64,000 nt of DNA from an uncultured Bacteroides sp. (GTDB lineage: Bacteria > Bacteroidota > Bacteroidia > Bacteroidales > Bacteroidaceae). The notes under the pieces were generated by a model. That model saw nothing but the letters and a program-made list of their open reading frames with translations, had not been told where the DNA came from and did not search any database. The stretch is from the NCBI GenBank assembly GCA_949289265.1, contig CASENE010000104.1:32329-96328 (forward strand), written 5' to 3'. Within the stretch, counting starts at the first letter, position 1. The number at the start of each line of letters is the position of its first letter. The translations under genes and the position numbers were made by a program. This document shows, piece by piece, positions 1 through 8,125 of the stretch.

Positions 1-1385
1 TCTTCCAGCTTGCGCACCAGGCTGGCCTCGGTGTAGCGCGGCGGATGTTGGCTGAAGCGCTCGGTGGCGGTGATTTCGTTGCAGGCCAGTTCTTGTCCCT
101 TCTTCAGCGGGGGCAGCAGGCCCGTCTCGTCGTCGCGCAGGTCGGCGTCGTCGTCCATCGAGTCGCGGTAGACGCGCAGGAAGCCGTCGAACTTCACCAC
201 TTCGCCCGTGGCCACGAACGCCTCGTCCTTCATGCCGTCGATGCCGATGGTCACGGTAGTCTTCTCCAGCACGGCGTCGGCCATCTGCGAGGCGATGGTG
301 CGCTTCCATATCAGTTCGTACAGGCGTTTTTCCTGGTGCGTGCCTTCAATCTTCGGACTGTCCATGTTGGTGGGGCGGATGGCTTCGTGCGCTTCCTGGG
401 CCCCTTTGGTCTTGGTGGCGAAGTGGCGCGTGCAGACGTAGGGCTCGCCCATCAGACGGGTGATGGCCTCGCGGCTGCTGTTCAGGGCAAATTCGGAGAG
501 GTTGACCGAGTCGGTACGCATGTAGGTAATCATTCCGGACTCATACAGCCGCTGGGCCACCATCATGGTCTGCGCCACGGTGAATCCCAGCTTGCGGGCC
601 GCCTCCTGCTGCAGGGTGGAGGTGGTGAACGGCGCCGAAGGACTCTTGCGCAGGGGTTTGGTGCTGATGTCGCCGATGCGGAAGCGGGCCGCGCGGCAAT
701 GCTCCAGGAAGTCCTGCGCCTCGGCCTTGGTCTTGAAGCGGCGGGGCAGTTCGGCCTTCAGTTCGGCCTGCTTGCCGTCGGCGTCGGATGCCAGGAAGAG
801 GGCCGTCACCCGGTAGGCCGCTTCGGTGCGGAAGGCGTTGATTTCGCGTTCGCGCTCCACGATGAGGCGTACGGCTACCGACTGCACGCGTCCGGCGGAG
901 AGGGCCGGCTTCACCTTGCGCCACAACACGGGCGACAGCTCGAAGCCCACGATGCGGTCCAGCACGCGGCGGGCCTGCTGGGCGTCCACCAGATTGAGGT
1001 CGATGCTGCGCGGATGTTCGATGGCGTTGAGGATGGCGCTCTTGGTGATTTCGTGGAAGACGATGCGTTTGGTGTGTTCCGGCTTCAGCTTCAGCACCTC
1101 GTACAGGTGCCAGGCGATGGCCTCTCCCTCGCGGTCTTCATCGGACGCCAGCCACACGGTGTCCGCCTTGGCGGCTTCTTCCTTCAGCTGGCCCACCAGC
1201 GCGCGTTTGTCCGCCGGAATCTCGTATTCGGGTTTGAAGTCGTGGGCGATGTCGATGCTGAACGCCTTCTTCTTCAGGTCGCGGATATGCCCGTAGCTGG
1301 ACATCACCTTGAAGTCCTTCCCCAGGAACTTCTCTATCGTTTTCGCTTTTGCCGGAGACTCGACAATGACAAGGTTTTTCTGCAT
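1..1385 (-). CDS. topA: DNA topoisomerase I, N-terminal part (runs off the left edge)
   Basis: Type IA topoisomerase, which relaxes negative supercoils by passing one strand through a transient single-strand break. About 461 residues are visible. The protein opens with MQKNLVIVESPAKAKT, the canonical TopA start, and the TOPRIM acidic motif DEDREGE lies near residues 82-88. The catalytic tyrosine is Tyr288 in MITYMRTDS, which forms the 5'-phosphotyrosine link. The C-terminal zinc-finger or repeat region is outside the window. The start at 1385 is set by this N-terminal motif. A TACATTTG box, a Bacteroides-type -7 element, lies about 43 bases upstream at 1428-1435. The divergent neighbour is the tricorn-type protease. 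Identification is secure; only the 3' end is unknown. Confidence 0.97.
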   Translation of the reverse strand, partial: MQKNLVIVESPAKAKTIEKFLGKDFKVMSSYGHIRDLKKKAFSIDIAHDFKPEYEIPADKRALVGQLKEEAAKADTVWLASDEDREGEAIAWHLYEVLKLKPEHTKRIVFHEITKSAILNAIEHPRSIDLNLVDAQQARRVLDRIVGFELSPVLWRKVKPALSAGRVQSVAVRLIVEREREINAFRTEAAYRVTALFLASDADGKQAELKAELPRRFKTKAEAQDFLEHCRAARFRIGDISTKPLRKSPSAPFTTSTLQQEAARKLGFTVAQTMMVAQRLYESGMITYMRTDSVNLSEFALNSSREAITRLMGEPYVCTRHFATKTKGAQEAHEAIRPTNMDSPKIEGTHQEKRLYELIWKRTIASQMADAVLEKTTVTIGIDGMKDEAFVATGEVVKFDGFLRVYRDSMDDDADLRDDETGLLPPLKKGQELACNEITATERFSQHPPRYTEASLVRKLE

Positions 1386-1427
1386 AAGTTTCGTTCTTTG
1401 TAGTGGCTTTCCCCACCGAATTTGCGG

Positions 1428-1435
1428 CAAATGTA
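1428..1435 (-). promoter_or_regulatory. Probable -7 box of topA promoter
   Basis: On the minus strand this reads TACATTTG, matching the Bacteroides -7 consensus TAnnTTTG, 43 bases before the topA start. No clear TTTG -33 element lies 19-21 bases further upstream, so the call rests on the -7 box alone. Confidence 0.4.
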
Positions 1436-1692
1436 GGAAAAAAAGCCGCTTGCACCTTATAATAAAGAAAGTTTTCACAAAAAAAGCGTCCCTCCGCTCC
1501 CCTTTGCCCCTCCGCCGCCCCGCGTGTCCGTCTCCTCCGCCCGCCGCTTGTCCGCCGGCGCCGCTCCTTCGCCTCCGTCATATCCTGGCTGCGGCGCGGC
1601 TCCGTCGGGACAGTACCACGGACGCCTCCCGTCCCCGCCGCGAGGCCCTCTTGGCTGAGTCATTGCCTGTCTGAAAAGCCTTCTTCCTTTCT

Positions 1693-1778
1693 AATTAAAG
1701 CCTTTTATCCATTAGATTTAAGCCTTTTTGATGCCTTATTTAAGGCTTAAATCAGGCTTATTTAAGGCTTAAATTAAA
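1693..1778. repeat. AT-rich word-and-complement array (TTTAAGCC / GGCTTAAA)
   Basis: Between the divergent topA and protease genes, imperfect copies of TTTAAGCC on one strand are followed by copies of GGCTTAAA. Two copies of the palindrome-like TTTAAGGCTTAAAT lie at the right end. The stretch could fold back on itself. The rest of 1386-1884 holds no recognisable gene; a short segment near 1821-1838 reappears around 40147 (separate entry). Confidence 0.6.
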
Positions 1779-1820
1779 ACTAGGGAAGGACTTCTATGAG
1801 GAGACGAGAGGACAGATGAG

Positions 1821-1838
1821 CCGCCCTTGTAGCCTTGT
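1821..1838. repeat. Dispersed 18-base word, copy 1
   Basis: CCGCCCTTGTAGCCTTGT here is the exact reverse complement of 40147-40164. Both copies sit in intergenic DNA inside longer purine/pyrimidine-biased stretches of the GACGAGGGAACAAGG type. A related stretch without the exact word lies near 20029-20050. Confidence 0.5.
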
Positions 1839-1884
1839 TCCCTTGTCTCCTCGTCCCCTCTTCTCCTGATAAATCCCCGTTTCG

Positions 1885-1916
1885 TTTGGCATACCGGTTT
1901 ATTCCTCCTAACTTTG
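1885..1916 (+). promoter_or_regulatory. Bacteroides-type promoter of the tricorn-like protease
   Basis: TTTG at 1885-1888 and TAACTTTG at 1909-1916 are separated by 20 bases, matching the sigma-ABfr consensus TTTG-N19/21-TAnnTTTG. The box ends 35 bases before the ATG at 1952. This supports that ATG over the longer upstream reading frame, which would begin upstream of the promoter. Confidence 0.8.
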
Positions 1917-1951
1917 TGGTGCGTAAACTCAAACCTAACACAACATTGGCA

Positions 1952-4900
1952 ATGAAGAAGCAATTCATTTTCTCCCTGCTGGCCCTCAGTGTGGCGGCAG
2001 GAGCACAGGCCGGAGACGACGAGGCGCGACTGCTGCGCTTCCCGGCCACGAACGGGACGGACGTGGTGTTCTCCTACGCCGGCGACCTCTACACGGCCCC
2101 CCTGTCGGGCGGCGAGGCCCGGCGGCTGACGTCGCACGTCGGCTATGAAATCTTCCCGCGTTTCTCGCCCGACGGGCAGACCATCGCCTTTACGGGCGAA
2201 TACGACGGCAACCGCGAGGTCTACGTCATCCCCGCCCGCGGAGGCGAGCCGCGCCGCCTGACCTACACCGGCACCAACGCCCGCGACGACGTGGGCGACC
2301 GCATGGGGCCCAACAACATCGTGATGGCCTGGACGCCGGACGGGCAGGGCGTGGTCTACCGCAACCGCATCAGCGACGGATTCCAGGGACGGCTGTGGAC
2401 GGCACCCCTCGCGGGCGGCATGCCCCAGGCCCTTCCCCTGCCCGAAGGCGGCTTTTGCAGCTATGCGCCGGACGGCAAGCGGCTGGCCTACAACCGCGTG
2501 TTCCGCGAGTTCCGCAACTGGAAGTACTACCGCGGAGGCATGGCCGACGACATCTGGCTCTACGACCCCGAGGCCGGGAAGGTGGAGAACCTGACGGACA
2601 ACGTGGCGCAGGACATCTGTCCGATGTGGATTGGGCAGGACATCTATTTCCTTTCCGACCGCGACAAGACGATGAACCTCTTCGTCTACCACACCGCCAG
2701 CGGGCAGACGGAAAAGGTGACCGACTACACGGACTACGACATCAAGTTTCCCAGCACGGACGGCAAGCAGATTGTGTATGAGCATGCCGGCTACCTCTAC
2801 CGCTTCGACCCGCAGACGCGCCGTGCCGAACAGATACACATCACCCTCAGCGCCGAGAATGTCTACGCCCGCACCGAGCAGAAGCACGTGGCCGACCTGG
2901 TGACCTCCGCAGGCCTCAGTGCCGACGGCAAGCGCCTGGCCGTGACGGCCCGGGGCGAAGTATTCGACGTGCCTGCCGCCAAGGGCGTGACGCGCAACAT
3001 CACCCGCACCCCCGGCGCCAACGAGCGCGGCGCCGACTGGAGTCCCGACGGCAAGTACATTGCCTACATCTCCGACCGCACGGGCGAGACGGAAATCTAC
3101 CTGCAACCCGCCGCGGGCGGCGACCCCATCCAACTGACCACGGGCAGCGACACCTACATCCGCGGCCTCGTGTGGAGCCCGGACAGCAAGGCCCTGCTCT
3201 ACACCGACCGCAAGAACCGCCTGGTCGCCGTGGACGTGGCCTCGAAGGCGAAGACCGTGGTGATGCAGAATCCCGAGCAGGAGTTCTACGACGTGGCTTT
3301 CTCGCCGGACAGCCGTTGGATTACCTACACCAAGCCCGCGAAGAACCAGTTCTCCGTGGTCTACGTCTACAACCTGGATACGAAGAAGGAATACGCCGTG
3401 ACCGAGAAGTGGTACAACTCCTCGTCGCCCGCCTTCAGCACGGACGGCAAGTATCTGGTGTTCGAGTCCGACCGCGATTTCAATCCCATCTACGGACGCC
3501 TGGAGTGGAACCACGTCTATACCCGCATGGGCGGCATCTATCTGGCCCTGCTGACGGACGACACGCCTTCGCCCTTCCTGCCCGCAGACGAGGCGGTGAA
3601 CAGCGATAAGGAACAGCAGCAGGCACCCGAAGCCAAAGACAAGAATAAGAAGAAAGATGTCCGGGCCGAGGCCAAGGCGGTGCAGATAGACCCCGAAGGC
3701 ATCGTGGGCCGCATCGTCAAGCTGCCCCTGCAGGCCGGCAACTACTGGAACCTGTACAGCGACGGGCAGACCGTGTGGTACTATGGCAACGGCGGCACAC
3801 ATGCCTATCAGCTGAAGGAACAGAAGGACGAACTGATTGCCGAGGGTGCCATCATGGCTCCCGTGGACGGCAGCAAGAAGGTGCTCTATATGCGCGGCAA
3901 CTCCCTCTATGTGGGCGAGCAATCCACCCGCAAGGTCGCTTTGGACAACGCGGTCGACCTGAGCGACATGGTGGCCCCGATAGACTATCCGCAGGAGTGG
4001 GCGCAAATCTTCGACGAGGCCTGGCGCGCCTACCGCGACGGCTTCTACCTGGAGAACATGCACGGGGTGGACTGGCAGGCCGTCAAGGAGAAATATGCCG
4101 TGCTGCTGCCCTACGTCAAGACCCGTCTCGACCTGAACTACGTCATCGGCGAGATGATTGCCGAACTGGCTTGCGGCCATGCCTACGTCAACCCGGGCGA
4201 CTACGCCAAGCCCGAACGCATCGACATGGGCCTCTTGGGTGCCGAACTGAGCCGCGACAAGAGTGGCTTCTTCCGCATCGACCGCATCCTGCCCGGCGCG
4301 CCCTATAGCGAGAAACTCCGTTCGCCCCTCACCGAGCCGGGCATGGAGATAAAGGAGGGCGACTACATCACGGCCATCGACGGCGTATTTACGGCCACGG
4401 TGGACAACATCTACCAGCTGCTCGTCGGTAAGGCGGGCGTGCTGACCGAACTGTCCGTCAACACGAAACCATCGGCCGACGGTGCCCGCAAGGTAGTGGT
4501 GAAGCCCACGGACAACGAGTATCCGCTCTATCACTACAACTGGGTGCAGAACAACATCCGCCGCGTGGAGGAAGCCACCCAGGGCCGCGTGGGCTACATC
4601 TACATTCCCGATATGGGTCCCGAAGGACTGAACGAGTTTGCCCGCTACTTCTACCCGCAGCTGGACAAAGAGGCCCTCATCATCGACGACCGTGCCAACG
4701 GCGGCGGCAACGTTTCGCCCATGATTATCGAGCGTCTGCTGCGCAAGCCCTACCGCATGACCATGTCCCGCGTGTCCACCCTGACCGGCACCATCCCCGA
4801 TGCCACGCAATACGGCCCGAAGGTGTTGCTCATCAACAAATACTCCGCTTCGGACGGCGACCTCTTCCCCTGGAGCTTCAAGGCGAACAACCTCGGCACT

Positions 4901-5203
4901 GTCATCGGCACCCGCACGTGGGGCGGCATCGTGGGCATCAGCGGTTCCCTGCCCTACATGGACGGAACGGACATCCGCGTCCCCTTCTTCACCAACTACG
5001 ACGCCAAGACCGGCCAGTGGATGGTGGAGAACCACGGCGTTGATCCCGACATCCTTATCGACAACGACCCCATCCAGGAACAGGCCGGCGTAGACCAGCA
5101 ACTGGAGAAAGCCATCGAAGTCGCCCTCCAGCAGCTGAAAGACCGCAAGCCTCTGCCCGGCGTGCCCGCGCCGCGGACGATGAAGGACTTGGGCGTGGAG
5201 TGA
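1952..5203 (+). CDS. Secreted tricorn-type protease (S41 family, PDZ)
   Basis: About 1,083 residues. Tricorn proteases are large self-compartmentalising peptidases with a six-bladed and a seven-bladed propeller, a PDZ domain and an S41-type catalytic core. Here residues 1-20 form a Sec signal peptide ending AGAQA, so the protein is exported, probably to the periplasm. WD40-like beta-propeller repeats (FSPDGQ, WSPDGKYIAYISD) fill roughly residues 30-600. An acidic/lysine-rich linker follows near 555-580 and a PDZ-like segment near 770-850. The C-terminal core carries His743 in CGHAY and the serines of YSASDGD (Ser965 and Ser967), which fit the tricorn catalytic residues. The start is chosen from the signal peptide and the promoter just upstream. 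It is monocistronic with a strong terminator. The substrate is unknown. Confidence 0.9.
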   Translation: MKKQFIFSLLALSVAAGAQAGDDEARLLRFPATNGTDVVFSYAGDLYTAPLSGGEARRLTSHVGYEIFPRFSPDGQTIAFTGEYDGNREVYVIPARGGEPRRLTYTGTNARDDVGDRMGPNNIVMAWTPDGQGVVYRNRISDGFQGRLWTAPLAGGMPQALPLPEGGFCSYAPDGKRLAYNRVFREFRNWKYYRGGMADDIWLYDPEAGKVENLTDNVAQDICPMWIGQDIYFLSDRDKTMNLFVYHTASGQTEKVTDYTDYDIKFPSTDGKQIVYEHAGYLYRFDPQTRRAEQIHITLSAENVYARTEQKHVADLVTSAGLSADGKRLAVTARGEVFDVPAAKGVTRNITRTPGANERGADWSPDGKYIAYISDRTGETEIYLQPAAGGDPIQLTTGSDTYIRGLVWSPDSKALLYTDRKNRLVAVDVASKAKTVVMQNPEQEFYDVAFSPDSRWITYTKPAKNQFSVVYVYNLDTKKEYAVTEKWYNSSSPAFSTDGKYLVFESDRDFNPIYGRLEWNHVYTRMGGIYLALLTDDTPSPFLPADEAVNSDKEQQQAPEAKDKNKKKDVRAEAKAVQIDPEGIVGRIVKLPLQAGNYWNLYSDGQTVWYYGNGGTHAYQLKEQKDELIAEGAIMAPVDGSKKVLYMRGNSLYVGEQSTRKVALDNAVDLSDMVAPIDYPQEWAQIFDEAWRAYRDGFYLENMHGVDWQAVKEKYAVLLPYVKTRLDLNYVIGEMIAELACGHAYVNPGDYAKPERIDMGLLGAELSRDKSGFFRIDRILPGAPYSEKLRSPLTEPGMEIKEGDYITAIDGVFTATVDNIYQLLVGKAGVLTELSVNTKPSADGARKVVVKPTDNEYPLYHYNWVQNNIRRVEEATQGRVGYIYIPDMGPEGLNEFARYFYPQLDKEALIIDDRANGGGNVSPMIIERLLRKPYRMTMSRVSTLTGTIPDATQYGPKVLLINKYSASDGDLFPWSFKANNLGTVIGTRTWGGIVGISGSLPYMDGTDIRVPFFTNYDAKTGQWMVENHGVDPDILIDNDPIQEQAGVDQQLEKAIEVALQQLKDRKPLPGVPAPRTMKDLGVE

Positions 5204-5225
5204 TTCTCTTAGCAAGGATTGAATA

Positions 5226-5275
5226 AAAAGGGACGCACCTGAAGCACATGAGGTTGTGCAGGTGCGTCCCTTTTT
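5226..5275 (+). terminator. Rho-independent terminator after the protease
   Basis: A perfect stem of about 17 bp, whose core pairs GGGACGCACCTG with CAGGTGCGTCCC, is preceded by an A-run and followed by TTTTT. It ends transcription 22 bases after the protease stop and, because of the A-run, could also work leftward. Confidence 0.9.
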
Positions 5276-5291
5276 ATAATAGGAGTGTGTT

Positions 5292-5374
5292 GTTGCAGCC
5301 TGCAGTCTTTGCAGTTTTGCAGTCTCGGAGTGCCGGAAAAGTGAAATTCCTGCAAGACTGCAGGAACTGCAAAA
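5292..5374. repeat. TGCAGTC word-and-complement array
   Basis: Copies of TTGCAGTC/TTTGCAG in the left half face GACTGCAGG and CTGCAAAA in the right half, with a roughly 20-base spacer. The two halves can pair. The array lies at the junction between GC-rich chromosome and the AT-rich block that starts near 5380. Confidence 0.55.
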
Positions 5375-5668
5375 GGGTCTAATCACAGCCCTAATTCTGT
5401 CGAATACGAACAAAAGGTATCAACAGCGTTATTAAATACTTTCAAAAAGTATCAAAAGCAATATGCAAATAATCCAGAGATGATGCAGCAAGTATTGGCT
5501 GAAACTGTTGATAACCTTAAGAAACAATTATACAAGGGCGAATTGCCTATAGGAAGTGATTCGCACACCATTCACACAGTGTTGAGTATATTTAAAAATA
5601 ATTCAGGCGTTATTTCCAATGCCGCACAAAATATAATGGCACCATTTTTTAAATTAACTACAAGATAA
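5345..5668 (+). pseudogene. C-terminal remnant of a probable polymorphic toxin (AHH nuclease-like tail)
   Basis: The frame is open from 5345 to the stop at 5668 but has no ATG before 5480, and its first codons lie in the repeat array. Clearly protein-like sequence begins around 5380. The segment HSPNSVEYEQKVSTALL followed by LKKQLYKGELPIG resembles the C-terminal end of AHH-type HNH/endonuclease VII toxin domains, which have HPxYN...V...L and then KLxxGELP. The catalytic AHH part is absent, so the fragment should be inactive. The next gene starts one base after the stop and looks like an Imm11-type immunity protein, as expected for a toxin tip and its immunity gene. Base composition is far lower in GC than the flanks. 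Alternative: a small intact gene starting at ATG 5480 (62 residues). The family call is from remembered patterns only. Confidence 0.5.
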
Positions 5669-5669
5669 T

Positions 5670-6203
5670 ATGGAGATCTATCAACTATCATTTGATTATA
5701 GCTATGCATTAGCTGATGTCGTAGAATCGCTTGATGGAGCGGATTCTTTGGAACTTTGCGCTGAAAGACCGGAGCTAATGGATAAGTTTAGATATGGATG
5801 GCTTACTAATGAATCTACGAAGATCCCGGATTTTGTAATCATCATGTCAAATATGTTGGGTTGCAGAACAGAAATTTCTAATGAAGTCAAAAACTTGTTT
5901 TCACATTTAGCTCTAAATCCTATAACGGTTGGAACTGATAACTATGTTTTATTCTCAGAGATAACGACCCTCTCAGATTGCCTCAATCTCAAAAAATCTA
6001 AGATTACGAGATTCTCTAATGGCGATATAATGGATGTGCCAACTCCTGTATTTTTACCAAGTATTTATCCTATTTTATTCAAAGTTAAAGAAATGCCATC
6101 TACCTATTTCTGCACGCAAGAGTTCAAAAACTTGATAGATGCCCACTTATATACAGGTTTGATATTTGAGGGGCGTAAAATTAAATCGAAATCATGGTTT
6201 TAA
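5670..6203 (+). CDS. Probable immunity protein of polymorphic toxin (Imm11/DUF1629-like)
   Basis: 177 residues, no signal peptide or membrane segment, so cytoplasmic. The middle reads YVLFSEITTLSDCLNLKKS and continues with KITRFSNG. The end reads FKNLIDAHLYTGLIFEG. Imm11/DUF1629-type immunity proteins share this plan: a (Y/V)LN...DCLDLEKS..FPDG core and a C-terminal FK.....L.G..F segment. Such proteins bind and block a nuclease toxin encoded just upstream. The spacing here (one base after the stop of the toxin remnant) suggests translational coupling. With the toxin reduced to its tail, the gene may act as an orphan immunity gene against neighbours carrying the whole toxin. The family assignment is moderate; a different Imm clan is possible. 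Confidence 0.55.
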   Translation: MEIYQLSFDYSYALADVVESLDGADSLELCAERPELMDKFRYGWLTNESTKIPDFVIIMSNMLGCRTEISNEVKNLFSHLALNPITVGTDNYVLFSEITTLSDCLNLKKSKITRFSNGDIMDVPTPVFLPSIYPILFKVKEMPSTYFCTQEFKNLIDAHLYTGLIFEGRKIKSKSWF

Positions 6204-6214
6204 AATTTTCTAAT

Positions 6215-6979
6215 ATGGAAGAAAGAGACAACAAAAAACAGATGTCGGGCATTCAACAGAGTGTCGAATGTTCAAAATGTCACAAACAAGTGTCATTAAC
6301 GGATGGAATTCAAAAACCGAATGGTTTTGTATGCAATGAATGCATCAGCAGGAGAAAAAAACAGACTCTGTTAGCTGCTATTGGTGGTGTAGCTGTTGCT
6401 GCGGTCATTATTGCTTGGATATTTTCAGGTAATAGCAAGAGAACCGGAGAAGGCTTTGAAGGAGTCGGAGAAATACAAGATTCCGTATCTCTATCGGTAA
6501 ATACCAATGAAGTAAAGTTTGATTTATCAACAGCAACTGCTGTAAGTTCTCCAGTATCAACACAAACACCAATTTCTAATTTGGCTGATTTCAAAAATGT
6601 ATTTGCTAAAAATGTAGCTGATGCAACTGACAAGAATGCAAAGGACATTATGATCCCATCCGTCAGTCCACTGTTTGAAATTAATACAGATCATTTTATA
6701 AATGATGGGGAAGCATTGGTTCGAGAGTTTGCCGCAGTCTATAATAAGACAAACAAAGAAGCGACCATTCTTGTTGAAGGGTTCACTTGTGACCTCGGTG
6801 GAATTGATTTGAATAACAAACTTTCAGAAGTACGTGCAGAAACAGTAAAGAAGATATTGGTGGCAACCGGTGTCCCTGCCGACAAGATCGAAGTCAAGTG
6901 GTACGGAGAATCCCGCTTCAATGAATTTGAGTATTATAGCAAGAATGAATATCGTCGGGTGATATTATCAATAAAATAA
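6215..6979 (+). CDS. Zinc-ribbon, single-TM, OmpA-domain protein
   Basis: About 254 residues. The N-terminus has two CxxC pairs (CSKCHKQ and CNECISRRKK), a small zinc ribbon predicted to lie in the cytoplasm. A hydrophobic helix of about 20 residues (LLAAIGGVAVAAVIIAWIF) follows, then a low-complexity Ser/Thr linker. The C-terminal OmpA-like domain reads TILVEGFTCDLGG...NKLSEVRAETVKKIL, with the usual Asp/Arg region that binds diaminopimelate in peptidoglycan. The protein would therefore anchor an inner-membrane protein to the cell wall. An upstream ATG at 6194 overlaps the immunity gene by 10 bases and would add seven residues; I prefer 6215 because the extra residues look random. It shares the low GC of the two preceding genes and is probably co-transcribed with them. 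Its link to toxin delivery is inference. Confidence 0.7.
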   Translation: MEERDNKKQMSGIQQSVECSKCHKQVSLTDGIQKPNGFVCNECISRRKKQTLLAAIGGVAVAAVIIAWIFSGNSKRTGEGFEGVGEIQDSVSLSVNTNEVKFDLSTATAVSSPVSTQTPISNLADFKNVFAKNVADATDKNAKDIMIPSVSPLFEINTDHFINDGEALVREFAAVYNKTNKEATILVEGFTCDLGGIDLNNKLSEVRAETVKKILVATGVPADKIEVKWYGESRFNEFEYYSKNEYRRVILSIK

Positions 6980-6986
6980 ATAACAC

Positions 6987-7036
6987 AATTAGCAAACAGG
7001 TAGAATTAAATTCATAATTCTGCCTGTTTGCTAATT
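6987..7036 (+). terminator. Long hairpin after the OmpA-domain gene
   Basis: A 22-bp stem with one G:U-type mismatch and a 6-base loop: AATTAGCAAACAGG pairs with CCTGTTTGCTAATT and the stem continues inward. It begins 7 bases after the stop. It has no long T-run because the insertion sequence starts at the very next base (7037). Confidence 0.75.
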
Positions 7037-8071
7037 AACGTGAGTTCGATATAATTCAAAACAGAGTAAGTTGCCCGTCTTTGACAAAACACAGGTCAAT
7101 GGCGGGCTTCTTTTCAAAGAAACAGTATGCCGCTATGGCAGATAGTGAATTGGCAATGAAGTTATTGAAGGAGCGGTGTCTGGAGTGTTCTATCTGGGCG
7201 ATGTTCTTCAACTCGTCATTGACCGTTTCAATCAAAGCGCGTTTTCTCAGCAGAATTTTGTCCGCTACGCTCATCAGGGAGTTCTTCATGCTGTTCTTCA
7301 CTTTGGTTATCAACTGTATGCCATTAAGGAATAGGTTCTCGAACAGGGCTTGCCCGATATACCCCTTGTCCGCACAGAGTTTTCCCTTTATGTTCTTCAG
7401 GAACTTTGTCTGTTTCAGCGGTTCACGGTCATCCACATTTCCCGGAGTAAACATGAAATTGAGGATTTCACCCTTATCGTTGATGATCAGGTGAAGCTTA
7501 AACCCGAAGAACCATCCCATGGAGCATTTTCCACGTTCGGCGAGACCCTTAAAAGTCTTGTGAATCAATATGCGTTGGTTCCGGCATACACGCAGCGGGG
7601 TGGAATCCACAAAGCTGATACCGGTACAAGTACCCAACAGGACTTCCTTGATGAAGATGGTCAACTGCAACAGGACTTCCTTTTCCAGTTCCACAAAACG
7701 GTTATAGGACACACGTCTGGGAAAGAGATGCGTCAGATGCTTGCATACATATTCTTTGTAGTAATGCTTGAAACATCTGAAGCCTCCCGAGTGGAACAGG
7801 ATTAGGATGACCATGATTTCCGCATCACTCATCCGGTTCGGCTTGTTCCGATGCTTCTGATTCTTGTCTTCAATCATATATTTTTCCTGTGTTTTGGCAA
7901 ATTCCTTGCAAAAATCATCTGCCATACAAAAAAATCTCCGTAACTTTAGCCTCTGAGAACATAGTGGTAATCGCTTAAATGTTATACTTAGACACTATAA
8001 ATTTAATGCTTTTATCGCTATGTTCCTAATTTTCAAACTGATAATTTCAATCTTTATATCGAACTCACGTT
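7037..8071 (-). mobile_element. IS982-family insertion sequence, complete
   Basis: 1,035 bp bounded by perfect 18-bp inverted repeats: AACGTGAGTTCGATATAA at 7037-7054 and its complement at 8054-8071. The flanks carry a likely 3-bp direct repeat ATT (7034-7036 and 8072-8074). One transposase gene fills the element in the leftward direction. Length, single gene and protein family fit IS982. The element looks intact and recently inserted; the left repeat abuts a terminator hairpin. Confidence 0.85.
7056..7925 (-). CDS. IS982-family transposase
   Basis: 289 residues. DDE-type transposase: the first Asp is in SFVDSTPLRVC, the second in GNVDDREP or LCADKGY, and the Glu in ALIETVNDELKN. The conserved family blocks HKTFKGLAERGKCSMGWFFG and FKLHLIINDKGEI are present. 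The N-terminus (NRMSDAEIMVILILFHSGG) matches the family opening. No stop or frameshift is seen, so it should be active. The start at 7925 is the first ATG inside the right end of the element. Confidence 0.9.
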   Translation of the reverse strand: MADDFCKEFAKTQEKYMIEDKNQKHRNKPNRMSDAEIMVILILFHSGGFRCFKHYYKEYVCKHLTHLFPRRVSYNRFVELEKEVLLQLTIFIKEVLLGTCTGISFVDSTPLRVCRNQRILIHKTFKGLAERGKCSMGWFFGFKLHLIINDKGEILNFMFTPGNVDDREPLKQTKFLKNIKGKLCADKGYIGQALFENLFLNGIQLITKVKNSMKNSLMSVADKILLRKRALIETVNDELKNIAQIEHSRHRSFNNFIANSLSAIAAYCFFEKKPAIDLCFVKDGQLTLF

Positions 8072-8125
8072 ATTATAGAATCTGGTGGCAATCCTGCCAC
8101 TTCTCCCGATGGGCAAGAGAAGGAG

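Noticed and set aside
45-1403. Long plus-strand reading frame opposite topA
   Set aside because: It is the antisense shadow of a GC-rich gene; the minus strand gives a clear TopA with all motifs.
1769-5413. 1,214-codon minus-strand frame opposite the tricorn protease
   Set aside because: Composition is typical of a shadow frame (rich in V, H, G, A, D), no domain is recognisable, and it runs through the terminator and promoter of the plus-strand gene.
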